This document shows, piece by piece, positions 40,400 to 51,891 of a stretch of 64,000 nucleotides of DNA; positions within the stretch are counted from its first letter, which is position 1, and every line of letters begins with the position of its first letter. Position numbers and translations under genes: made by a program. Source of the stretch: Uranotaenia lowii (lineage: Eukaryota > Arthropoda > Insecta > Diptera > Culicidae); NCBI RefSeq assembly GCF_029784155.1, contig NC_073691.1, positions 51,256,490 to 51,320,489 of the forward strand. The letters are read 5' to 3'. The notes beneath the pieces were generated by a model. That model searched no databases. It was not told the origin of the DNA and was given only the letters and a program-made list of their open reading frames with translations.

Positions 40400-42745
40400 T
40401 CCAAAATCTCATAGTTCGTATCTCATATCTCATGTCTCAAATCTATTGTCTAATATCTCATATCTTATATTTCACATCTCATATCTCATATATCATGTCT
40501 CATACCTAATATTTCATATCTCAAAAATATTTCATATCTCATATTTCATATCTCATAATTTAAATACCTTATTTAATAACTTATATTTCATATCTCATAT
40601 CTCATATTCCATATCTTACAGCTTATATCACACATCTCATATTACAGATTTTATATCTCATATATCATCATATTGAATATCTCATACTTCATATCTCATA
40701 TATCATATTTCATATCTCATATCTCATACCTCATACCTCATACATCATGTCTCATATTTTATATCTCATATCTTATATCTATCTTATATCTCATCAAGGT
40801 TGCCGAAATCACAAAGAAATTTGTAATTTCACAAAATTTCGAGCAAATTTTAATCACAGAATCCATGTTACAGAACACAGAATTTTGAAACATTAACAGA
40901 TTTTACAGAATTTTTGCATTTTTAAAGGATATCCAAAAATGTAATTTTTTGGATCAAGCTAAATTTTAGATTTCTTACCTTGAATTAGAAAAAAAATATA
41001 AAATTTGTAATTTTTGTACTTTTAATTGACCAACCTTAAAGTTAAAAAGAGCCACTTTATCATGAATTTCCAATGAAATTAAAGGAAACAGCATCACAGA
41101 AAACCATCACCGAATTTTGGGAAAAATCACAGAAAGTCAGAATTTTTTCACTCCAAAGCACAGATTTTTTTTCGGCAACCTTGTATCTCATATTTCACTT
41201 CTCATATCTCATATCCCATATCTTATATTTCAAATTTTAGATCTCGTTTCTCATATCTCATATCTATATCCCATATCTCATATCTCATTTTTCATATCTC
41301 GTATCTCATATCTCATGTCTCATATCTCATATCTCATATCTCTTAACTCATAATTCATAACTTATAACTCAAATCTCATATTTCATATTTCATATCTCAT
41401 ATCTCATATTTCATATCTCATTTCTCAAATCTCATACCTCATTTCTCATATCTCATATCTCACATCTCATATCTCATATTTCATATATCTTATCTCATAT
41501 TTCATATTTCATATCTCATATTTCATATCTCATATCTCACATTTTATATCTCATATCTCATAACTCATAACTCATAATTCATATCTCATATTTCATATGT
41601 CATACCTCATAACTCATTTCTCATATCTCATACCTCATATTTCACATCTCATATCTTATATTTCATATATCATAACTATATCTCATATTTCAAATCTCAT
41701 ATCTCATATTTCTCAGCTCATATCTCATATTTCATACATCTTATCTCATTTTTCATATTTTAAATCTCATATCTGTTATCTCATATCTCATATTTCTTAT
41801 CTTATATCTCACATTTAATATCTCATAAATCATAACTCCTAACTCATAAATTATATCTCATATCTCATATTTCATATCTCATATCTCACATTTTATATCT
41901 TTTATCTCACATTCAATATCTTATAACTCATATCTTATATTTCATATGTCATATCTCATAACTCATATCTCATTTTTCATATCTCATATTTCACATCTAA
42001 TATCTCATATTTCATATACATTTCCACATATATCTCATATATCAAATCTCATATCTCACATCTCATATTTCATATCTCTTAACTCATATCACTTTTCATA
42101 TCTCATTTCATACTTCATAACTCATATTTATATCTCATATCGCATATCTCATAATTAACATCTCATATTTCATATTTCATATCTCATATCTCATATTTCA
42201 TATCTCATATCTCATATCTCATATCTTATACCTCATATCTCATTTCTCATATCTCATACCTCATATCTCATGTCTCATATCTCGTGTCTCATATCTCATA
42301 TCTTATATTTCACATCTCATATGTCATAATTCCATATATCATGTCTCATAACTCATATTTCAAATCTCATATAATTTCTCATAGTTCATATCTCAGATCC
42401 CATATCTCATATCTCATATCTCATGTCTTATGTCTCATATCTCTTGTCCCACATCTCGTGTCTCATATCTCATATGTCATATCTCATATCTCATATCTCA
42501 TATCTCATATCTCATATCTCATATCTCATATCTCATATCCCATATCTCATGTCTCATATCTCATATCTCATATATCATATATCATGTCTCATGCCTCCAA
42601 TCTCACATCTCATGTCTCATATCTCATACCATCTCACTTCTCACATTTCATTTCTCATATCTCGTATCTAATATATCATATTTAATTTCTTATTTCTCAT
42701 CTCTTATATCTCATAATTCATATCTCCAATCTCATATTTCATATT
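40400..42745. repeat. 7-bp satellite (ATCTCAT)n with variants
   Basis: The unit ATCTCAT (TCATATC in rotated form) recurs for about 2.3 kb, with frequent single-base variants, and is nearly perfect at 42,470-42,540. An hAT MITE interrupts it at 40,795-41,183. A 7-bp period gives open frames in all three plus-strand frames rich in SHISYLI-type repeats. These are not genes. Confidence 0.95.
40795..41183. mobile_element. hAT MITE inside the 7-bp satellite, copy 1
   Basis: The ends CAAGGTTGCCGAAA and TTTCGGCAACCTTG are inverted repeats of 14 bp. The 8-mer TATCTCAT flanks both sides (40,787-40,794 and 41,184-41,191), although the satellite itself makes such a match easier. The 389-bp interior is rich in cacagaa-type repeats, and a related copy is at 58,268-58,656, which confirms that the segment is mobile. 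Confidence 0.82.
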
Positions 42746-42855
42746 AAAATTTTGAATCTAAAGGTTTAGTTGCCAGGAAAATCTGATTCCTCAAACACAA
42801 ACAAATAGTTTCAACCTTACCTCGTTAAAATGATGAAAAATTTCATTGAGAGTTG

Positions 42856-42890
42856 ACTCACCTGAAAATAAGGAAAAAAAAATAAAAATT
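42856..42890 (-). promoter_or_regulatory. Candidate recursive splice site (zero-length exon)
   Basis: On the minus strand a pyrimidine-rich tract (about 42,890 down to 42,865) runs into TTTTCAG and is followed at once by GTGAGT (42,861-42,856). An acceptor abutting a donor is the signature of a ratcheting point used in long Drosophila introns. It would imply a minus-strand gene whose intron covers this region. No exon of such a gene is seen here. Confidence 0.35.
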
Positions 42891-42899
42891 AGATAACAG

Positions 42900-45548
42900 A
42901 ACTGACGAAACTTTAACAATAAATATGAAAATTTATCAAAACTTAATTTTGTTATGAATTTTCTTAGTCATATAATTTTTAAAGACTTTGGTTGGAAAAT
43001 TCTGTTCTAAATTTCTTTCGCGATATTCTCGATTGATTTTTTTTTGCAAATTTATCGTAATTGCTACGCTTTTAAGCGATTTTTCATAGAAAAAAAAAAC
43101 TTCTGTCTCCGGTTGCTCCAATTTGCAAACTTCAGTCGCTCGTCAAGATCGACAAAACCGCAACTAAACATCCAACCCAAATCACGACCACTTGCTGGAG
43201 AAGTTCCACACGCTGCTGCCGGGGCATTGGTCCGTTGGAATCCAATTTCATGCCAAATTTGGCTGCCTCGAAATAAAGGTTCACATACCTACAACATCAA
43301 CAGCTGGCTTAACTTAATCCTCTTTCTTTCCTTTATTTTTCTGTAAATCCTCATCACACCGGTTGATTTGAAATGGCGATCCACCAAATTGTAATAAGTA
43401 GATGTACCTACCTTCCAGAGTGCGATCTTTGGCCATTTTGGTTTGGTAGCAAAAAATGGCAACTCGAGTGTTGCAAAATATCTTTGAAGTGGGTCCCAAA
43501 CGTCTTCGAGGGTTTAGGGCATTACTGATTGCTACCCTGCTGTCCGGAAGTAATCAACATTCATTCGACGGGTGAAGTGAAGAGGATTTCCACTTCGAGG
43601 GGAGAGTGTTTCCAAAAGGTCGTAAGGTCCTTTTTCAAATCTTATTTTTAGAGAAGAGGTTCAACAGTTCCTGAGAAAGTAAACTGAAAGGTACACTTAA
43701 GACCTTTCGGAAATTTACCTTCCAATTCGACACGGACGATGAAGAAAGCAAATGCTCGCGAAAATCGTTAATAGTGAATAAATAAAGCTCGGTGAAGATG
43801 CTTCGGAATCTTATGGCTTAGCTTGGCTTGGTTTGGTTTGGGTTGGGGCTGGATGGTAATTCAAGATGTTTGGTTAAACTTTTCGACCATCCAGCCAGGG
43901 TACCGAACCCAGATTAACGATGCGAAACTGCTGCAAAGCATACACACAGGCTCGTAAACATCGACATGCTTCGGAATCTTTTTTCGGGGGAGCTGTATAA
44001 ATAATCTAAAAAGTGCGAGAAAAGGTTGAAGGTGTTGGTTTGAAGTGAGTAAGTCAGATGAAGGAGGTTGCTGGCTTTTTCTTGCTAAATTTCTCTGAAT
44101 GGCAGAAAAAAACTGGACCAACTTGTTCGATCAGATGTTCTGTTGTTTACATAGGGCAGCATTCTTGAAATAATTAAAATCGCGAGAAAACGATGAATAA
44201 ATGAGGCTCGACGGTTGAGATTGATTCATGTTTAATTTTGTTTTGGTATGATTAATCAAGTAACAAAACTCGAGTACAGAAAAGTGAGACAGTTCCTAAA
44301 ATCTCACAGATGGATGTCAGAAATGTTCAAATATTAAAAAAGCGACGGTTCATATGCAAATCTGTCGCCATTCATCTCAAATTTCTTGGCTACCGAGTTG
44401 CTTGGAAAGTGAGAGGCAGATTTGCTCACATATGACATATGTTTTCTGATTGTGTTTTCGAAAAGAAGCAAGCAAAAATATTTTGCTCATGTGTCAGAGA
44501 ATTTCGAAAAAGGTCATCGCACAAAATCTCCCACTGTTTGGTGAAGTTGATCTTTGCAAGAATTTGTTTCATTTTTTTTCGGTTACCTCAAACGAGAAGA
44601 TCATTCGAAACCAAATGTTAAAACTCGCCGGAGCGCGGATTTTATTTTTACGCTAGGATGATTTTTTGGAACAACATACGTTTGGAATCGAGTGTTTTTT
44701 TTTTTGCGTTTCCAGAATTCATTAGGTTTCTTTGAAAAATTTAACACTTCAATCGAAATAATTAACGATTTTTTTTCTTGTCTTTTGTTTTATGATCCTG
44801 CTAAACGAGGATCGAATTAAATCCGATCAGTTTTCGTCACAGATCGTCAAATTTTGAGGTTTATTCCTAAAACTAACCTTGAACTAAGACTTAGCAATCG
44901 ACTAAAGAGTTGTTGAACTCGTTTTTCTCAAGAAAAGAGCGGATTGCAGCTGCCATGTTTTTGTTTTTCTCGATTTTATTTTTCGCTCACTTCCTTCAAG
45001 TGCTCCGCTATTTTATCATCCTCTGCCTCTAGTTAAATTGCGAAAATAACACATGTTGGTACCAGTTGCTTTTTTGGGATGCTGAAATTCCGAGAACCGA
45101 GAAGACGCAGCGAAGCGATTGTTCATTCACAACAAAAACGAGGCTGCCCTTAAAATTACTAGGATGGTGTCGGAATAACTGCGTTAATTTTTGGCTACGC
45201 AAAGAGAGAAGGGGAAAAGCGGGAGGTAAAACCATGTTGAAGGAGGAAATTTGAGGCAGGAAGAACATGCTTTCTTGAAAGCAGAAGGTTTTTCGAACTT
45301 CCGAATCGTTTTTAATTACCAAACGAAATTGGACACAATTACGACGAGGAAGTTTAAGTGGGAATGGGGATTGTAAATTGGGCAAGTTAAATTTAACGAA
45401 ATGCAGCTTGATTGATGAAAAAATTATCATAATAGAAGATCAATGTTCTCCGATTGCATTTGATTATTGCATCTTTCTGAATGTATTCTTTAACGAACAC
45501 AAACATATACAGGATCTCAATGAAACTTGATGTTCCTCGAAGAGATTC
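42900..45548. other. Interval without recognised gene
   Basis: Two GC-richer patches (43,090-43,290 and 43,860-44,060) stand out from AT-rich DNA, and a TTGG-type simple stretch lies at 43,820-43,860. Open frames are short and start at non-ATG codons or lack support. Confidence 0.3.
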
Positions 45549-45735
45549 CTTTTTTTTACTCTAAGCGTACATCTTTGAAGGATATGATGGCTAGCATCTT
45601 ACAAATGCTAAAACCACCAACACACAGAAAGTACACTAAATATATGTATGCCGTGACCGGGATTCGATCGCATGCCCGCTGGCTTAGAAGACTTGGAGGC
45701 TATCCTCTACGCCATGGGCTTCGGTTTGATTATCT
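45549..45735 (-). repeat. tRNA-Arg-like SINE
   Basis: On the minus strand from about 45,730: an A-box-like ATGGCGTAGAGGATAGCC, an anticodon-arm-like AAGTCTTCTAAGCC (TCT in the loop), and a B box GATCGAATCCC. A ~90-bp body ends in a run of eight A before 45,549. The structure (tRNA head, unrelated body, A tail) is that of a SINE. The family name is not recognised. Confidence 0.7.
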
Positions 45736-45934
45736 AGCGACAACAAAACTTTTGGATAGTCATAAAACGAGTACCATTTTTCTCCTCAAGAATGTTTCCG
45801 CCGGTGTATTGATAAAAACGCTCAATAAATTTAAACAGTTTAAAGCCCAAACTGTAACTTTAACAGTTCAAATGCGCCACGATTGGTTACATGACAAAAA
45901 AAACATCATAACCATGGTAATAAAGTCGTAACCG

Positions 45935-46770
45935 TAATCAACGCCCCCATAAATCAGTCATCCGGGGACCCTGCTGCAACAATCAAAAGCACCCGAAACC
46001 GACAGCTTTACTCTCCAGTAAGCAAGCAAAATAAAAAAAAACCTAGCCAAAGTGGGAATAGAGTTTTCAATTTTCAAAAGCTGTGATGTATTGAATCGCC
46101 ATTTTTTTCCCAGTGAGTCGCCACCAGTTTTCCCATGTTACTGAATGCCGGTGGAGATATTTCAATTGTGAATGAATTCAGTACGGTGTTGGTGCCAAAC
46201 TGCCATAATCACGGAATTGATTATTATCATCCTTCTATAGCTGCATGGTTGCCGACCGGCCCCCAATTCGATGAGAAAGGTGAGAGGGTGAGAGTTTTAG
46301 GGGGTTGCGTGGGGTAGCTGAAGGGGTGCCTGTTGCAGTTCAATGAAAATTGTACCGAGCTGTAAGTAATGTGGGAATGTTTGCCCAAAGCTGAAACTTG
46401 CGGTGGGTTGCTAGCTGTTTTTCAACTAGGGTGGCACGAAATTGGTCAGTTGCTGTTGATCTAAGCGTAATTGATTTTTTCATAGATCTGCATATGTATA
46501 AAAAATGCACAAAAAATTAATGGTGAAGTATCATTTAAAACTCATATTTCAAGTTTCCATCATGGCTCGATTTTTGTGATACTGAAATGATGTGAGAGTA
46601 GACTGACAATAAATTCCAATATTTGTTGACATTTTATAACTTTTTGTGAAAATATTGTAGTTTTGAATCAGTGCATTTTAGTAGAGATGTAATGATGTAA
46701 TGTACCACTTGAGTCAAAAAGCGTTAGCAAACGCCAAATTTGACTATCTAGACTAATTGGAATTTTTAAT
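45935..46770. other. Interval with one possible small exon
   Basis: Apart from the candidate exon at 46,114-46,280, no gene or repeat was recognised in this stretch. Confidence 0.3.
46114..46280 (+). other. Possible small coding exon (weak)
   Basis: A pyrimidine-rich acceptor (ttttttcccag, ending 46,112 or so) precedes about 165 bp with an ATG at 46,135 in fair context. The frame reads MLLNAGGDISIVNEFSTVLV and on to GPQFDEK, and meets a donor AAAG then GTGAGA near 46,280. Splice signals, start and local composition agree, but the protein matches nothing I know and the frame continues past the donor. It may be chance. If real it would be on the same strand as the candidate promoter at 37.3 kb. 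Confidence 0.2.
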
Positions 46771-46771
46771 A

Positions 46772-46930
46772 TTTTCAACCGCTTCGCCGAGTACCTCGAC
46801 TTCGACGTTTCAGAGGGTACTTTCCGAAGAAAATTGTTTCTAGAACTCTGCAGATTTCAGTAGTTTTAATTCATTATTTTATCATTAGGATCAACATGTG
46901 ATCCGTTGATGTTTCATACAAATAAACATA
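46772..46930 (+). pseudogene. CR1 LINE 3' end, strongly truncated copy
   Basis: It encodes FNRFAEYLDFDVSEGTFRRK, aligning with the last ORF2 residues at 25,590-25,660 (FNRFSEHFDFDISRDVFRRK). It then has a stop and the same 3' UTR hairpin (ggatcaacatgtgatccgtt). Only about 155 bp remain. DNA divergence from the full element is clear, so it is an older member or a sister subfamily. Confidence 0.88.
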
Positions 46931-47394
46931 TTAGCAACAACATCTAAATTGATTCAGTTAATTTCCATACCACACACATCAGAAAAGTTGTCTTAGAGTG
47001 TTGCAGGGACACAGTACATGGTGACTGGTTTTTTTTCTTTGGCGACTGTCAAAAATAATTTTAACCAATTTGCCTTTTCTGTAAACTTTTTATTCAAGGA
47101 TAGAAAAAATGTTTAAAATCTGAAAGCAAAATTTGCGCTTTTTGATAGCTTTCATGCAAGCAGAGAAGAGAAAACATAAGTCTAGGCAAAAAATAAAGTC
47201 ATGTTGAAAAAAAAATTATAAATTCAACTAAAAACGGCAACCAGGTTCATTGACCATTTAACATCAAAAGATGTTCTGAAACATGAAAGATTGCCTTTTT
47301 CTATTCATATGGTCAAATGAAATATGTTCTGTACAAAGCAACCTTCTGGTATTCACAAATTTTAAATTAAAATATGACATTTTTATATTGATTA

Positions 47395-48529
47395 CACTAG
47401 TTTACAAAATTTAAAAAAAATCGTGAACTTGATTGACTGACCAATATTTTTAATGTAAAATCGGGCGATGAACCCGAAAATGAAATTTAAAACAATCTCA
47501 GTAGAACCGTTTTTTGAGTTATGCCCCGAATATGAAATTTTGGAAAAAAAAAAAAGCTTGTACTTAGATTAAAATATCTCGGACGGCATAACATTAACTT
47601 GAAATCCCTCTTTTGCATATTGAAGGTGAATAAATTTTCTATCGATCATCTGAATCAACGCAAAAACATTTGCGTATGATCAACAGTTTTGTTGATATTA
47701 GTGACTTTATGATACAAAAAATTATAAAAAAAAGCATTTTTTTAGAGAAAATTTTGTTTCAGGGAAAGTTTTAGACTCGATGGTAACATTTAAAAACCAG
47801 TATTTTTCGTTCCTCCCGGGCAAAATACCTTAAAATTTTATTTACGTTTGAGACTCAAGCAACCCCTTCCTATGGTCAGATCTGCCTGAAATTTGGCATG
47901 TGTCCTTTTGGTAAGCTAATAAATAATTTTGACTTGGAGCGAGTGAGATTTTCATGTTTCATTCTTTATATACTATGATAAGTGTACTCAGTACTGCGGT
48001 TCGTTAAATTATAAAAAAAACTACAAAAAATACTGTTATGGTAAAGTAGCCATAACTTCTTCAATTTTCAACCGATTTTGATAAATAACCACTTGAAATC
48101 TTTGTTTTAAATTGACATTCAAGTGCAGAAGAAAATCAGATTTTTTAAATATTACCATCGAGTCTAAAACTTTCCCTGAAACAAAATTTTCTCTAAAAAA
48201 ATGTTTTTTTATAATTTTTTGTATCATAAAGTCACTAATATCAACCAAACTGTTGATCATACGCAAAAAAAAGTTGATTCAGATGATCGATAGAAAATTT
48301 ATTCACCTTCAATATGCAAAAGAGGGATTTCAAATTACTGTTATGCCGTCCGAGATATTTTAATCTAAGTACAAGAACTTTTTTTATTCGTCCAAAAGTT
48401 CATATTTCGAGCATAACTCAAAAACGATTCTACTGAGATTTTTTTGAATTTCATTTTCCGATTCAGCGCCCGATTTTACATTAAAAATGACCTTCAGTTA
48501 ACTAAGTTCAAAAATGCTGTAAACTAGTG
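47395..48529. mobile_element. Foldback element with ~360-bp arms, TTA duplication
   Basis: The ends CACTAGTTTACA and TGTAAACTAGTG are inverted. The arms (about 47,440-47,795 and 48,140-48,510) share long matched blocks, such as gtctaaaactttccctgaaa and atgccgtccgagatatttta read inverted, with a ~345-bp spacer. The triplet TTA is present outside both ends (47,392-47,394 and 48,530-48,532 region), as in Harbinger-type 3-bp duplications. No transposase is encoded. Confidence 0.8.
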
Positions 48530-48628
48530 TTATTAAACAACAGATCAGCAAATCATTTTTGCATTCTGAATTTGAATTTGAAAAATCTTAAGTAAAAATC
48601 TAAACTTGGAATAATTATACGAAAAAAC

Positions 48629-50425
48629 AGTTGGGTGACCAGCGAACCGGAAAAAAGGGACCGGGATAACCCTGGATTTTCAATTTAAATTCTAAAATTT
48701 AAATTAATTCATTTCATCATAACGGAACTTTTTCTCAGAAACTTGTAACGTAATATTCTTGAGTAAAAGCCGGGAAATGTCGGGAATTTAAAAAAGAACT
48801 GAGCGCATACATTTGTATCGACCATAAACTATTTCTTAGCTCACGCATATTGTGCAATTTCAAGTGAATTTAAAAAAGTTTTAAAATGAAATAAACATTT
48901 CACAACTGTGAATTTTCAAAGCCTTTAGTTTTGGTAGTTAACTTTTAAAGCGTTAATTAATTAAAGATTTTAGACCGTTGTGCGCTTTTTTGCGAATATC
49001 TGAAAAAAAAGTCCTTAAAAATCTGAATGAAGAAATAAGTTAAAGGAATTTAATCAAATTCTAAATGCTGCGACTTTATAGACCTGATGTGAATTCATAC
49101 TTTGATATCAGGCAGTTTTCAATTGAATCCACATCTCGGAAACTAAGATTCAAGCTTAAAATATATCTTATAGCTGGAATTGTTATACACTAGTCTAGAA
49201 TTGATGATGTTCGCATCTTCACCAGAAGCTCATTTTTTTTTAGAAAAAACAGGTTAGTTTAAAAGAACTTTAAAAGAGAGTTATGAATTCAGTTATTCAT
49301 CCATGAAGTCCTAACTCGGTCGACTTATTTTCTGAAATGCTTCGTTTTTCAAAGATCTAATGATCAAAGGTTATTTTTAAATAAATTGAACAATGAGAAG
49401 TTTATTTTTACGCGACTTTATTTATTTTCAACTTTTTTCAATGGAGTTTACAGTAAATTTTTTTAAAATCCATAAATCATAACCGTTTTTCAAATATTCC
49501 TTTGATTGATAAAATTCTAAAAAATCAAATTTATTTGTTGCGTTTTTTACTAACACACTTAAAATTGTAAAAAAAATATCAAAACGTAAGTTCATAAATC
49601 AAACAGCAAATTTCTGACAAACGAATGAACCTCAAAATACTTATCTTATTAGGTTTCGAAAAATATTTTTTTATAATTTAGCTAAATTGTAACTTTTTAA
49701 AATTGGGAATTTTCCATGCGAGAAAAATGCCAGAAACAAAAAAATTTAAGATACTAAAATTTTATTCGGTTATTTGATAAACGCACAAAAGGCAGAAGAT
49801 GTAACAAGGTACCAAGTTTTTGTGCGATTCTTGTTTACATTGTTCGCATAAACTAGAAGGATTTCAAACTGAAAAAATGATTAAAAAAATGCATTTTTAA
49901 GATAGGACTGATAATTCAGACTTAAAATTTAAATAAACTCACCAGAATTTAGGAAAATAGATTCAGGCATCTAGAATTCAGCACATTCTAAAAAAAAATT
50001 CAAATGTATTCAATTAAAATCATGATCCAATATTCAATACGAGAATAAATTTAAATTTCAGATTGCTAAGCATGACTGAATCTGTTTCAAGAACTTTAGA
50101 AGAAAAATATCAGAATATCAATCAGTATCCAATAGTAAAATAAAGTATTTCCACTTGAAATTTAAAAATACTAAGGCATCGTATCAAAACTTCGTAAACG
50201 TATTACCATCACCGCCATTTGAAGTTTCAAGATTAAACTGAAAAATAATTCAGTCTTCTCAGAATTTTACGTTCAACTTGCATAAACATATCTTAATTTT
50301 TGGTCGAAAACCCCGATAGGCATTTATATTTGCGCATTTTGAAGCAGGGAACACCATAAAATCTCAATCGGGAAAACCGGGGAAAAACGAGAATTTGAAA
50401 ATGGAAACTCGCTGGCCACCCTGTG
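48629..50425. mobile_element. hAT-like element without transposase (tentative)
   Basis: The left end CAGTTGGGTGACCAGCGA and the inverted right end CACAGGGTGGCCAGCGAG share an imperfect GGTGRCCAGCGA core. Both are followed internally by cgggaaaac/ccgggat-type phrases. The flanking 8-mers do not match, so the boundary or superfamily is uncertain. The interior, 1.8 kb of AT-rich DNA, codes for nothing recognised. Confidence 0.5.
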
Positions 50426-51677
50426 AATATCAATTCCAAAATTGCGTTTCGATTAAAAGATCTTTAATTCAGATTTTGGATCATGCATATACGTTTCTTA
50501 TCTGATTCTTATTTCTCAACACATTGAGAATACGAGATTTCGTTTCTTGCTTTTTGTCTTAATGTTCAGAAAAGGATAGGCTTAGTAGCGGCACGTTGTC
50601 TTAATGTTTCAATTGGAAGAACAACTCAAAAACTGTAAGTTTAGCAATTAAACAACATTATGCGATATGAATGAATTAAAATATACTCAATGTAGATATA
50701 ACACGTCGAAATTAGGGAAATTGAATTACATTACGACTTGAGCTCATTTTGAAATTTTCAATTTAATGTCTTTTTTGATCTTAGTCAGACAGTCAGAAAT
50801 GTATAGCTATAATCTTCTATTTTTTTCTTAAAAATCAACAGTTTTACGTTAATAACACAATGCAAAAAAAATCACATTTTTCCGAAGTGCATTTTTTTTT
50901 TTTTGAGAACTTTACTCGACTTTTGACATTTGGTATACATCAATTTCGAAAATTGGTGCAAAATTTTGAAAACTATTACAAAAATATTGTAAATGAAGGT
51001 TTAAATTCAATGGTACAATTTTCCCAAAGACCGCTAGTAATTTTGAATAAAAGCTAAACATAATTACACTTTTTTTCATTCTGGGAAATATTTGAGTTTT
51101 AACGAAATTTTAAAAAAGTTCTAAGCCCAAAGAAATCTTTACATTTTTTTTAATCAAAAGGCAAAACGTTTTGCAGTCTTCAATAAGGTTGTAGAAAACA
51201 AAAAGAAATTAAAATGAAAAACTAGAGAACATACGTTAGTGTAGGAATAGTAATGAATTTTCCTTTTGAATTTTCTTAAAATTGTTGGATAAAATTTTTT
51301 TCAAGTATTTTTCGAATCCTTTCTCTAGAATATCTAACCAAACTTTAAATCCCTAATTCATTTTCTATTTAATTATGGAAAAATCTGTATTGAGGTTTGA
51401 AAAATATGTATCTGTCTCTTATATGTGCTGACGTTGAAAAACTCTGTATAATACATAAAAATCTGTATATATGACACCGCTGCTTCTTATTTATTAAATG
51501 TTAATCACTGGAAAAAATGTGGGCTGATAGACGAGAAATTTGGTACTAGAGTTTTAAATACAATAGTTAAAAGCCCCTCGCACCTCAACATACGGGAAAA
51601 TCAACGTGTATAACGTCTACACTTGTAACTTTTAGAACAGATTAAATCAAAATTTGCATACAACCAACATTTCATTT
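50426..51677. other. AT-rich interval, nothing recognised
   Basis: No gene, RNA or repeat of note was seen. Confidence 0.35.
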
Positions 51678-51891
51678 GGGCTTGTGATATAGCTCAGTTG
51701 GCAAGTCTGTTGTCTTCTGAGCCGATGTCCGCGAGTTCGAGCCCAAGAGCAAACATCGAACACAGTTGTACCGGATAAGTTTTTCAATAACGATCCGCCA
51801 ACTGCACCGTTGATAAAGTCGCGAATGCCATAAAGATGGTAAAACGACTATAATCGAAAAAAAAAAAAAAAAAAAAGAAAAAAAAACTTTT
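51678..51891 (+). repeat. tRNA-derived SINE, full length
   Basis: The head has an A box (TATAGCTCAGTTGG) and a B box (GAGTTCGAGCC) at tRNA spacing. The body includes gttgtaccggataagttttt and ataaagtcgcgaatgccata, and it ends taatcg followed by a poly(A) tract of about 30 nt broken by one G. A second copy is split at 35.3/36.7 kb. The form is that of mosquito SINEs such as the Feilai type; the exact family is not established. A flanking duplication was not found. Confidence 0.85.

Noticed and set aside
40446..42747. Open frames rich in SHISYLI repeats
   Set aside because: They are translations of the 7-bp satellite in three frames, with no start, splice or conservation support.
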